Positions 56,826 through 64,000 of a stretch of DNA of 64,000 nucleotides are shown one piece after another; within the stretch, counting starts at the first letter, position 1, and each line of letters opens with the position of its first letter. The notes under the pieces were generated by a model. That model saw nothing but the letters and a program-made list of their open reading frames with translations, did no database searches and was not told where the DNA came from. The stretch comes from Leptospira sp. (lineage in GTDB: Bacteria > Spirochaetota > Leptospiria > Leptospirales > Leptospiraceae). The stretch spans positions 41,811 through 105,810 of the forward strand of contig PEQN01000007.1 in NCBI GenBank assembly GCA_002786225.1, in the 5' to 3' direction. The position numbers and the translations under genes are program-made.

Positions 56826-57028
56826 TGATTTCTCCAAATTCAGTTTTATTGGTTAATAATATAAAAACAGGATAATTCTGCAAATGATTATTTGTCCTAT
56901 CACTTACCTTACACCTGCTGTATACCTCCCTAAGAATTCAGAAATCTATTGACCAAACTGCCTTAGCTAAGAAACAATCCCAAAAGAATGAAAGTTTAAC
57001 AGAACTCAGTATTATTTTATGTATTTTG

Positions 57029-57040
57029 GTTAGTACTAAC
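57029..57040. promoter_or_regulatory. Palindromic candidate operator
   Basis: GTTAGTACTAAC is a perfect 12-base palindrome about 130 bases upstream of the first haem-operon gene. It may bind a dimeric regulator; no match to a known box is claimed. Confidence 0.3.
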
Positions 57041-57112
57041 AGAGCTAAAATTTTTTGTCATGAAATTGTCAGCGAAAACCAAAAAATTACAAAAGATAAT
57101 TAATTTCTATAT

Positions 57113-57130
57113 TGACTCTCATTCTCATTT
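57113..57130 (+). promoter_or_regulatory. Possible Fur-like box upstream of haem operon
   Basis: TGACTCTCATTCTCATTT resembles overlapping NATNAT-type Fur half-sites. It lies about 40 bases before the lipoprotein ATG, where a repressor would block transcription. Iron regulation of a TonB-dependent haem system is expected; this site is a weak match. Confidence 0.35.
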
Positions 57131-57169
57131 AGAAATTTTGGTAGTAAATACCAATTTAAAGGAAACGTA

Positions 57170-57736
57170 ATGAAAAAAATACTAGGAATCGTCCTCGCTT
57201 TCAGTTTAACAATTGGATGCCAGAAAAAAGAAGAAAATGATAATGATGCTTTGGTAGCTTTGGCTCTGTCTCAACTCAACCGTTTACCGACAGAATGCAA
57301 CGTAACAGTAAGTGTCGGCACAGCGACATACAATATTCCAAATGTTCCAATCACTTACACTTCACCAACCGCAGCACAAGTTGTACGGAAGATTGATGTC
57401 TTGGATTCTAACGGTAATAAGGTAAATCATGTGATTGGTGCTATTTCCTTAACAGCAAATGCTGGTACTACACTAACCTTGACTGGTGGACACTATGTAA
57501 TCCTTTATGAAAAAGGAGCAGGTTGTCCTATAGGTACTGCAGATGATAAAGGGAACATAACTACCAATGCGGACTTCACACTCACTGGAATAACTAGAGT
57601 TAGCACATTCAACCAAGCAGCTGCAGCCGCTACGATTCGATTTAATAGGGCTGGTCGATATTTCTATATTGTTTACCAAGGACCCGTAGGGACAAGTGTC
57701 AATACGGAAGTTTCTGTAATCACCTCAGCTCAGTAA
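57170..57736 (+). CDS. Lipoprotein at head of haem-uptake operon
   Basis: The 188-residue protein has a lipobox LTIGC (Cys about 17) and a beta-rich mature part (NVTVSVGTATYNIPNV, ITLTGGHYVILYEKG-type strands). No domain is recognised. It is followed by an HmuY-like gene 42 bases downstream and then a TonB-dependent receptor. It may be a surface partner in ligand capture; unknown. Confidence 0.78.
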   Translation: MKKILGIVLAFSLTIGCQKKEENDNDALVALALSQLNRLPTECNVTVSVGTATYNIPNVPITYTSPTAAQVVRKIDVLDSNGNKVNHVIGAISLTANAGTTLTLTGGHYVILYEKGAGCPIGTADDKGNITTNADFTLTGITRVSTFNQAAAAATIRFNRAGRYFYIVYQGPVGTSVNTEVSVITSAQ

Positions 57737-57778
57737 TTGGTGATTGGATTCTAAATTTAAAGTTGTAAGGAATAAAAT

Positions 57779-58468
57779 ATGAGCAATTTAAAATTCATGA
57801 TTTTTTGTCTCATCTCTACAATGCTTGTAATTCATTGTGCGAGAAAGAGTGAACCCTTAAATCCTGGAGAAAAAATTGCTCAAGAATCTTTATTATTTTT
57901 AACTACTGGATCAAGAACTGGTAGAAACAATATTGATGACAGTCCAAGAATCATGTCAACAATAGAGGAAAGCCCAGGTGTTTTTGTAACACAAGTTAGG
58001 TCGACTTCATATGAACTTTGGACTGACATCAATTTGTCTACACAGCAACTTCGTTCTCAGAATGGGCCTTTTGATATTGGCTTCCAAAGATACAAGGTTA
58101 GATCAAACAGTGGCATTACAAATCCATCTGGATTAGGTGGAGTTTGTAGGTCAAATACTACTGCTTTTCCAGCCACAGCTGTCTCAGCTTCATCCATAGG
58201 TTGCACTAATTTCGAAATTGATGTTGCAGGCCAAGCAGAGGTAGTTGGTGGTGGTGGAGCTAGTTTTAATGGTAGTGTTGTAATGACCGATATTAGCAAC
58301 GGTTGGTTTACTTATAATCTTCCTTCTTTAAATCCAAATCTAAGAGTTTTTGTTCTCAGATCAGGTCAAGGTAACCAATTTTATGCAATCCAAGTCATTG
58401 ATTATTACTCAAATGCGGGTACTTCAGGTTATCCTAAGTTCCGATGGCGACAGATCAACGCCCCTTAA
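57779..58468 (+). CDS. hmuY: HmuY-like haem-binding lipoprotein
   Basis: The 229-residue protein has a lipobox MLVIHC (Cys20) and a fold-pattern of HmuY: YELWTDINLST, GPFDIGFQRYKVRSNSG and the C-terminal FYAIQVIDYYSNAGTSGYPKF. HmuY captures haem at the surface for the TonB-dependent receptor. The gene directly precedes such a receptor. Haem ligands cannot be assigned from sequence. Naming is by architecture and context. Confidence 0.82.
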   Translation: MSNLKFMIFCLISTMLVIHCARKSEPLNPGEKIAQESLLFLTTGSRTGRNNIDDSPRIMSTIEESPGVFVTQVRSTSYELWTDINLSTQQLRSQNGPFDIGFQRYKVRSNSGITNPSGLGGVCRSNTTAFPATAVSASSIGCTNFEIDVAGQAEVVGGGGASFNGSVVMTDISNGWFTYNLPSLNPNLRVFVLRSGQGNQFYAIQVIDYYSNAGTSGYPKFRWRQINAP

Positions 58469-58492
58469 GTTCGGATTCAATCTCAACCATAT

Positions 58493-60739
58493 ATGTATTT
58501 TTTACGCAAATTCTTTCTATCAGAAAAATTCCTTCGCCTATTTCTGATCTTAGGATTATCCTCTTTTTTATCAGTTCACTCCCAGGAACAAAAAGAAAGC
58601 CTTTCTAAACCAATCCGCAATTACACAGAAAAAGAAATAAAAAACCATAACAAAAATAAACCCACCAATGATTCAGAATTTTTAGATACAAAAAAAAATA
58701 AAACTCAAACTTCTGAAGAAACAAACCAAACTAGTTCGAATGTGAATAAAGACATTTCCAATGGTAAAGATTCTGCTTCTAAAAATGAACCATTGAATCA
58801 TTCCGAGGATCTTTGGAACAAATTCGATAATTCCAATGCCATTGTTGTAACTGGTTCAAGAGGAGAGAGAAGACTAAAAGACTCAACTGTTGCAACAGAA
58901 GTTATATCAAGAAAAAGAATAGAATCTTCAGGTGCAAGGAATGCGGCAGAAGTCTTAGAAACACAATTAGGCGTCAATGTAAGTCCTTTTTTTGGTGGTT
59001 CCCAAGTGCAAATGCTTGGGCTTGATTCCAAATATGTGCTATTCTTAGTGGATGGGCAAAGAATTGCAGGAAGAACAAATAATACTGTTGATCTTACAAG
59101 ATTCAAGGTTCAAAATATCGAAAGAATCGAAATCGTAAAAGGATCCTCATCAGCCTTATATGGAGCAGATGCAATAGGAGGTGTAATCAATATCATAACA
59201 AGAGAAAACGATAAACCACAGTATTATGAATTTCGCACAACTTATGGTTCTGGGGCGAAATCATATTTTGGAACCCAGAATGAAATAACTTCCACAGCGA
59301 ATGTTGGTTTTAAGAATGAGATTGTAGCAACCAATGTTGTTGCTGGATTCAATCATGTTCCTAGTTATGATCTTCAACCAGAGAATGTAGCAACTACAGC
59401 GAACGCTGCAAAAGATTCTAACATCGCAACCAACCTTACTTTCAATCCTGATGGAAATTTTCGAGTAAAGACTGGTGTTTTTTACTTAGATAGAGTTCAA
59501 CAAGGTGTAGATCAGAACACAACACGCGCTGTATTTGATAGAACGAATAACACCAAGGATTTTATGGGACTTGGCGGTATGGAGTATTCCTATGGGAAAA
59601 GAAATTTAGTTTCTTTTCGAGGAAATTATTCTGTTTGGGAGAATAAATTTAAAAGAGACCAAAGGCAATCGGATGAATTGGATGCTAAGGAACTTAATAA
59701 AGAAATATCATCCCAAGGAACGATTCAATTGGATCATGAACTCAATGATTCTCATTTTCTAACCTTGGGTGTGGAATCATTTGCTGAAGAATTAGAATCA
59801 GATCGACTAGCGAATCGGTTTGCTTATAGAACTCGGCATGCTGGATTTCTTCAGGATGAGTGGACAATTTTTCCATCCTACCCTAAGGTTCGATTGGTGC
59901 CAGGAGTTCGCTTTGATGATGATTCTCAGTTTGGTAGTGCTACTACACCCAAACTTGCTCTTCGAGTCGATATACTCGATAATTTAATCTTCCGTTCTAG
60001 TTATGGGAGAGGATTTAGACCGCCTACTTTTCGAGAATTATTCCTCAGATTTGAGAATCCAGGCGTCGGATACATAGTGGACGGCAATCCCAATCTCAAA
60101 GCAGAAAAATCAACAACTGTTAATGCAGATTTGGAATGGTCTCCCCTTCGTTCTTTAACAATTTTCACTAGCATATTCCGAAACGACATTGAAAATTTGA
60201 TACAATTTAGTTTTGGTTCCAGCGGCGCTTCTGAATTCGCCCAATTCCAATTAACAAACATTTCACGAGCTTATACAAGAGGAGGCGAATTGGGTGCTCG
60301 ATTTAAATTTTGGACCTATTTTGCTGCTGAGATGGGCTACAATCACACAGACACGAGAGATCTCGCATCAGATCGCCCCTTGGAAGGACGACCTCTTCAC
60401 CAAGGAACCTTAAACTTAATCTTCAGAACACCTGGACTCAATGCATTTGAATTTGCAATACGAGGGAAACGAATTGATAGAAGACCTTATTACAGTACGA
60501 CGAATGAGTTTACTGGTGGAAATTCTACCGCACTTATAGACCAACAAATTGATCCCAATTCCAATGATTTAATTTATGGAAGAGCCTTTAACTTGATCAA
60601 TCTTAGAATGGAGCAAAACTTTTTTGATGGGAAAGCCTCATTATTTTTTGGAATCGATAACGTACGAAATGAATTTGAACTAACTTATAATCCAATCCGA
60701 CCTAGATTTTACTATGGTGGATTCAGCGCCAAATTATAG
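58493..60739 (+). CDS. TonB-dependent outer-membrane receptor, likely haem
   Basis: The 748-residue protein has a signal peptide (about 1-30), then a Lys/Asn/Ser-rich low-complexity segment (about 31-105) that is unusual, then a plug domain (about 115-230; [34 protein letters not shown]) and a beta-barrel. [13 protein letters not shown] is a common receptor segment near residue 505. It lies downstream of the HmuY-like lipoprotein and probably imports haem. It ends before a strong hairpin terminator. Confidence 0.92.
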   Translation: MYFLRKFFLSEKFLRLFLILGLSSFLSVHSQEQKESLSKPIRNYTEKEIKNHNKNKPTNDSEFLDTKKNKTQTSEETNQTSSNVNKDISNGKDSASKNEPLNHSEDLWNKFDNSNAIVVTGSRGERRLKDSTVATEVISRKRIESSGARNAAEVLETQLGVNVSPFFGGSQVQMLGLDSKYVLFLVDGQRIAGRTNNTVDLTRFKVQNIERIEIVKGSSSALYGADAIGGVINIITRENDKPQYYEFRTTYGSGAKSYFGTQNEITSTANVGFKNEIVATNVVAGFNHVPSYDLQPENVATTANAAKDSNIATNLTFNPDGNFRVKTGVFYLDRVQQGVDQNTTRAVFDRTNNTKDFMGLGGMEYSYGKRNLVSFRGNYSVWENKFKRDQRQSDELDAKELNKEISSQGTIQLDHELNDSHFLTLGVESFAEELESDRLANRFAYRTRHAGFLQDEWTIFPSYPKVRLVPGVRFDDDSQFGSATTPKLALRVDILDNLIFRSSYGRGFRPPTFRELFLRFENPGVGYIVDGNPNLKAEKSTTVNADLEWSPLRSLTIFTSIFRNDIENLIQFSFGSSGASEFAQFQLTNISRAYTRGGELGARFKFWTYFAAEMGYNHTDTRDLASDRPLEGRPLHQGTLNLIFRTPGLNAFEFAIRGKRIDRRPYYSTTNEFTGGNSTALIDQQIDPNSNDLIYGRAFNLINLRMEQNFFDGKASLFFGIDNVRNEFELTYNPIRPRFYYGGFSAKL

Positions 60740-60870
60740 TTTTACTGAAAAGGATTGTCTAGGTTAAGCAAAGGTTTAAAGTTATAAAACCATTTTAATT
60801 CATTTATACGAATTTAAGAAACTGATGAGCATATAGAAAATCTGGTTTAACTTCAATATTCAAAAGGGAT

Positions 60871-60897
60871 ATCTGCCTTATAATTGATAAGGCAGAT
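60871..60897. terminator. Terminator between receptor and TRL-like gene
   Basis: A perfect 11-base stem (ATCTGCCTTAT / ATAAGGCAGAT) with a 5-base loop lies between the convergent receptor and lipoprotein genes. Confidence 0.75.
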
Positions 60898-60905
60898 TAA
60901 AATCT

Positions 60906-61232
60906 TTACTCGCCGTATGCTACGATGCAAGTTCTTGTGTAACTTCCCCAATAAAAAGTTTCTTGTTCGTATTCTACTAAGGATACTTTAGTTATACCAC
61001 CATTGTCTGCTGCTGTTTTAACTGAGGCATCTCCAATAAGAAAGAAAGGTACATAAGAAATACCAAATTGAGTATAACATGTTTTTCCTACTTTAGTACC
61101 AATAGAATTACTAGAAGTATAAATGTTACCTTTAATATTTCCATAACCAGACCATGGTATAGGATTCGTTACACAATTGCTTACTGTGAATGCAAGTAAG
61201 CTTATTACAAAAAAAAGTATAAATTTTTTCAT
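60906..61232 (-). CDS. TRL-like lipoprotein, copy A
   Basis: The protein (108 residues from ATG 61232) has a lipobox TVSNC and the TRL-like pattern: IGTKVGKTCYTQF, then IGDASVKTAADNGGITKVSLVEYE, ending CIVAYGE. It is a paralogue of three neighbours. It overlaps the upstream copy B by 1 to 5 bases at the junction; a longer start at 61262 overlaps it further and is unlikely. Function is unknown. Confidence 0.82.
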   Translation of the reverse strand: MKKFILFFVISLLAFTVSNCVTNPIPWSGYGNIKGNIYTSSNSIGTKVGKTCYTQFGISYVPFFLIGDASVKTAADNGGITKVSLVEYEQETFYWGSYTRTCIVAYGE

Positions 61233-61237
61233 AGAGA

Positions 61238-61594
61238 TTACTCTCCGTAAACAGTAATACAATCTTTCATATATAATAAACCTAATATCCGTGTTTTATC
61301 ATATGTGATATGGTTGATTTTGTTTATCCCTGCTGCCCGCTTAGCTGCTGGTAATGATGCATCTCCTACTGCTACAGCAGTGAAAAAAAACATAGATTGG
61401 CAAGCTTGGCCACTTTTTGAACCAATTTCATTTACCACAGACTCTGATCTACTGGTATTTTGGAATATAGATCCATTGTGGTCAAAGCCGTGTAAGCCTT
61501 TGGTTGCAGACAATTGGTTAATAAAAGTTCCGCAATTGAAGTTGAATAGTAGGATCACTGCTAAAGTGAGTACACTCTTGAAAGTTAGTTTCAT
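61238..61594 (-). CDS. TRL-like lipoprotein, copy B
   Basis: The 118-residue protein has a lipobox NFNC (Cys about 21), then VVNEIGSKSGQACQSMFFFTAVAVGDASLPAAKRAAGINKIN and an ending CITVYGE. The layout matches copies A, C and D. It heads the minus-strand pair, with its promoter in the gap to the plus-strand pair. Function unknown. Confidence 0.82.
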   Translation of the reverse strand: MKLTFKSVLTLAVILLFNFNCGTFINQLSATKGLHGFDHNGSIFQNTSRSESVVNEIGSKSGQACQSMFFFTAVAVGDASLPAAKRAAGINKINHITYDKTRILGLLYMKDCITVYGE

Positions 61595-61920
61595 TAAAAT
61601 CTCCGTTAAATTTAATTAAGATGAGATTTATTCTTAGTTTATTTTCTGTCAATAAAAAAGAAAATTTATTTGTATTTAGGTTGTATTAATACATCAAAGG
61701 TGTATTTCACTAGCGATTCGTAATGCGATTCAAATTGTAACATAATTTTTTGTTTTAACTTTGAAAAAAGTAAAGACCTAAGCTTTAAGAAAAATTAGTA
61801 TAAATTTATAATAATATTTTTGCATTGCAAAATATTTTCATACACTAATAAGAATAGCATCTTTTGCAGTTATTTCAAAAAAGAAATTGCAATTAGCAGG
61901 ATCTTCTCCCTAATAGTCAT
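61595..61920. other. Divergent intergenic region between TRL-like pairs
   Basis: The 326-base gap is very AT-rich and must hold promoters for both pairs. A near-palindrome AATATTTTTGCA / TGCAAAATATT (61813-61836) could be an operator. No gene, tRNA or terminator is recognisable. Confidence 0.5.
61813..61836. promoter_or_regulatory. Near-palindrome in TRL divergent region
   Basis: An imperfect inverted repeat with one extra T in the left arm lies about 85 bases before the plus-strand pair. It could bind a regulator, but AT-rich chance occurrence is possible. Confidence 0.3.
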
Positions 61921-62235
61921 ATGAAAAAAATAATAGTTTACTTAACTTTAACTTTCCTAGTAATTTCTTGTGCTGCTACAGGCGTCTATACTCCTCTTGG
62001 CTCAGCTTTGATTAAAATTGACAAAGAACCGATTACCTTGGGAAATACTTCATCTTTTAAAAAAAATGGAGAAGCTTGTTCTTTTAATATTCTTGGCATT
62101 TATGCTGGAGGGGATTCTTCTATTGTGAGAGCTGCTCAGAAAGGTGAGATTACGAAAATAGCAACTGTTGATCGCTCTATAATGAATGTACTTTTTATTT
62201 TTGGAAGAGTCTGCACAGAAGTAACTGGAGAATAA
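61921..62235 (+). CDS. TRL-like lipoprotein, copy C
   Basis: The 104-residue protein has a lipobox VISC (Cys17), then KKNGEACSFNILGIYAGGDSSIVRAAQKGEITKIATVD and an ending CTEVTGE. It matches the other copies, notably GDSSI with the ITKI stretch. It is followed by copy D after two bases. Function unknown. Confidence 0.83.
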   Translation: MKKIIVYLTLTFLVISCAATGVYTPLGSALIKIDKEPITLGNTSSFKKNGEACSFNILGIYAGGDSSIVRAAQKGEITKIATVDRSIMNVLFIFGRVCTEVTGE

Positions 62236-62237
62236 AA

Positions 62238-62588
62238 ATGTTAAAATCATTCATAGGTTTTACATTCTCATTGGCGTTGTTATTTCACATTAACCTAAAT
62301 TGTGTTACAACTGGAAATTTCGATACCATCGGACCAACTTTACCTTTGCAGTCGATTAAAGCAAATGTACATACAATCAATTCTCAGAGAATAATCAATA
62401 CAGGAAATACTTACAAAGTTGGTGAATCCTGTTCCTATAATTTTTTTGCTCTAATTGCTGCTGGTGATTCTTCAATTTTAACAGCTATTAAAAAAGGTGA
62501 CATTGAAAAGCCTATAATTGTAGACCAAGTAATAATTAATTATTTGGGACTTTTAGGAGTCGTCTGCACTAAAGTGGCAGGTGAATAA
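62238..62588 (+). CDS. TRL-like lipoprotein, copy D
   Basis: The 116-residue protein has a lipobox LNC, then TYKVGESCSYNFFALIAAGDSSILTAIKKGDIEKPIIVD and an ending CTKVAGE. It shares the core with copy C and lies two bases after it. It precedes lgt by 13 bases, so all three may be co-transcribed. Function unknown. Confidence 0.83.
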   Translation: MLKSFIGFTFSLALLFHINLNCVTTGNFDTIGPTLPLQSIKANVHTINSQRIINTGNTYKVGESCSYNFFALIAAGDSSILTAIKKGDIEKPIIVDQVIINYLGLLGVVCTKVAGE

Positions 62589-62601
62589 GAACCAGATTTA
62601 A

Positions 62602-63603
62602 ATGTATCCACTCAATTTTAATTTTTTTGGAATATCCATACATGGATATGAAGGTCATTGGGCTTTTGGGATTCTCATAATGGGCTATATCTGGCAGAGA
62701 CGTAATTGTCTCAAAGCTGGATATAGTTCAGACTGGTTTTTAAACGCCTTCTCAACTGCCATATTGAGTGGAATCATTTTCTCACGACTGTTTCATTTTC
62801 TATTTTGGGATACAAATAATTTTTTAGCGAATCCTATGATCATTTTCACATCCAGTGGAGGTTTTGCAATACTTGGCGGAACCGTAGGAACGGCATTTGG
62901 TGGTTATTTGTACTGTAAATTTACGAATGAATCTTTTCTTCGCTGGTGCGATTATCTAATGGTTCCTTTAACTTTCGGTTTGGCGATCAGCAGGTTTTCA
63001 TGTTTTTTGAATGGGGATGCTTACGGAAGTCCTACAGATTCTATCTTTGGTGTTGTATTTTCTGAAAATAGTGATGCTTGGATGGAAAAGTGGAGAGGTT
63101 TGCATTCCCTTTATGCTAACTCAGATAAACCGTTAAATATTATTTCACAGATATTTGTGAATCAGGTTAATTTAATGGATATTCCATTGCCCGATGCTTT
63201 AAGTAAGCTAAAAGAAGAAGGTTATACAAATTTAGCGAGTCTCTCTAAGTTGTATCCTCCTGTTGCTAGCGGAAATTACAAAGAAATTTTGATTAGCAAA
63301 GGGTTATTTCCCTTCCCGGTTGTTTACCCAAAAGTTCATCCCACTCAGCTTTATGAAACCGCATTGGTTTCAATACTGTTCGTGTTTCTGTGGAAAATTC
63401 AAAATTTCGAATGGACCAAAGAAAAATTATTCTTCTTCTTTTGGATAGGATACGCAATGAATAGATTCATTATAGAGTTTTTCAGAGGTGATCAAAATAT
63501 TTTAGCTTTAAATTTAACCTATGCGCAATTTATTTCATTAACAATTGTCACAGTGAGTTTATTGATTCTTAAAATTAAAAATTTAGAATATTCTAGGAAT
63601 TAG
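62602..63603 (+). CDS. lgt: Prolipoprotein diacylglyceryl transferase (Lgt-like)
   Basis: Lgt transfers diacylglycerol to the lipobox cysteine of prolipoproteins. The 333 residues contain seven hydrophobic helices, the signature RFSCFLNGDAYG (with the Arg and Asn of the active region), HPTQLYE near residue 248 and RFIIEFFRGD near the C-terminus. An insert (about 150-230) after the signature is longer than in compact homologues. Four lipoprotein genes precede it, which suggests it may serve them or simply be co-regulated. Other Lgt copies may exist elsewhere. It overlaps the convergent gene at the right edge by 21 bases. Confidence 0.88.
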   Translation: MYPLNFNFFGISIHGYEGHWAFGILIMGYIWQRRNCLKAGYSSDWFLNAFSTAILSGIIFSRLFHFLFWDTNNFLANPMIIFTSSGGFAILGGTVGTAFGGYLYCKFTNESFLRWCDYLMVPLTFGLAISRFSCFLNGDAYGSPTDSIFGVVFSENSDAWMEKWRGLHSLYANSDKPLNIISQIFVNQVNLMDIPLPDALSKLKEEGYTNLASLSKLYPPVASGNYKEILISKGLFPFPVVYPKVHPTQLYETALVSILFVFLWKIQNFEWTKEKLFFFFWIGYAMNRFIIEFFRGDQNILALNLTYAQFISLTIVTVSLLILKIKNLEYSRN

Positions 63604-64000
63604 AATATTCTTCTGAATCATTTTATCTTTAAATGTTTCCTTGTACCAGTTCATAGTTCGCATGCCTCTAGCCGACAAATAACAGATCATTACAAAAAAG
63701 ATAAAATAAATATCTATGAATGTTGAAGAAATAGCAATTCCAAGCCAAATACATAACTCAAAAGTATAATGAGGACAAATTACATATTTGAAACCATATG
63801 TGCTTGGAAGCAAATAAGATTTCATATTTTCTGATCTTAATTTTGCCAGTATGATATGATGAAATAAATTTCCAAAAATACCAATAATAAACAGAAAAGA
63901 TCCTATCCAAAGATTTGGTGAATTAAAGAAATCTATTCCTATCGGACTAATAATTCCATTAACTAACTGACCAACTACCCAAGTAACATTCGAATAAAAT
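63583..64000 (-). CDS. Steroid 5-alpha-reductase/polyprenol-reductase-like protein, N-terminus cut by window edge
   Basis: The frame is open from the stop at 63583 to the right edge (about 138 residues). Visible features are GNLFHHIILAKLR, ICPHYTFELCIWLG and a C-terminal MNWYKETF, the pattern of the 3-oxo-5-alpha-steroid 4-dehydrogenase C-terminal domain, with four hydrophobic helices. Such enzymes reduce steroid, polyprenol or fatty-acyl double bonds using NADPH. The ATG at 63825 is internal; the real start lies outside the window. Convergent with lgt. Confidence 0.72.
   Translation of the reverse strand, partial: FYSNVTWVVGQLVNGIISPIGIDFFNSPNLWIGSFLFIIGIFGNLFHHIILAKLRSENMKSYLLPSTYGFKYVICPHYTFELCIWLGIAISSTFIDIYFIFFVMICYLSARGMRTMNWYKETFKDKMIQKNILIPRIF

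Larger units (their letters stand above)
56826..57169. other. Intergenic region between the MORN and haem-uptake genes
   Basis: About 340 bases without a gene, divergent promoters expected at both ends. It contains a perfect palindrome (57029-57040) and a Fur-like site (57113-57130), described separately. No RNA gene is seen. Confidence 0.6.

Noticed and set aside
61595..61920. tRNA gene near the TRL-like (tRNA-associated locus) genes
   Set aside because: No cloverleaf or CCA-ended stem pattern was found by eye in this AT-rich gap.
63583..63825. A complete 80-residue gene at the right edge
   Set aside because: The frame continues open to the window end and the upstream residues belong to the same reductase family, so it is the 3' part of a longer gene.

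Overview
The window looks like a chromosomal segment of a Leptospiraceae spirochaete, probably Leptospira. Supporting signs are the AT-rich coding sequence, a flbD-motA-motB-fliL block, a radical-SAM gene with the architecture of the spirochaete-restricted spiro-SPASM family, a SurA-like foldase of the LIC12922 type, many short lipoproteins with relaxed lipoboxes, TRL-like lipoproteins, and frequent TTG/GTG starts. The species cannot be set from sequence alone. No rRNA, tRNA, CRISPR array or complete mobile element was seen.

Region by region. 1-4.9 kb is an accessory segment: a type III restriction-modification operon (res runs off the left edge; mod is broken by one in-frame TAA) and three small genes of unknown function. 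5.1-6.7 kb holds pntAB-pntB without the usual pntAA upstream. 6.7-13.1 kb is a tightly overlapping minus-strand operon: lysC, SurA-like foldase, spiro-SPASM radical SAM protein, SpsF/PseG-like fusion, TPR protein. 13.2-21.9 kb has a fatty-acid desaturase, an unknown 677-residue protein, cyclophilin, a DUF4349-type lipoprotein, a DODA-type dioxygenase, an LDAH-like hydrolase, a PilZ protein, an LEA14-like protein and a Nudix hydrolase. 22-27 kb carries an MlaD-like MCE protein, a glycosyltransferase, the flagellar motor block and kdsB. 27-32.2 kb is a three-gene TolC/HlyD/ABC export operon whose ABC ATPase domain has lost its catalytic motifs.

32.2-36.5 kb contains a YceI protein, an SGNH-type protein and a carbamoyltransferase-SxtJ-DUF5989 operon; its last gene has only 50 codons and overlaps the SGNH gene antisense. 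36.5-50.8 kb is housekeeping and envelope: ligA, an M23 peptidase, a SanA-like protein, a multi-PAS histidine kinase, metF, birA-coaX, an SGNH lipoprotein, a GT39-like transferase, a STAS protein, a recombinase-like protein without its catalytic tyrosine, and an inositol monophosphatase. 50.8-56.1 kb is a surface-polysaccharide cluster (three glycosyltransferases, a protein with a possible degenerate methyltransferase fold, an epimerase/reductase). 56.2-60.7 kb has a MORN lipoprotein and a likely haem-uptake operon (lipoprotein, HmuY-like, TonB-dependent receptor). 60.9-63.6 kb has four TRL-like lipoproteins in two divergent pairs followed by lgt. A steroid-reductase-like gene runs off the right edge.

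The most notable items are the export operon with a pseudo-ATPase ABC subunit, the spiro-SPASM/SpsF operon, the carbamoyltransferase-SxtJ-DUF5989 set, the point-inactivated mod next to an intact res, and the four-gene TRL lipoprotein array beside lgt.
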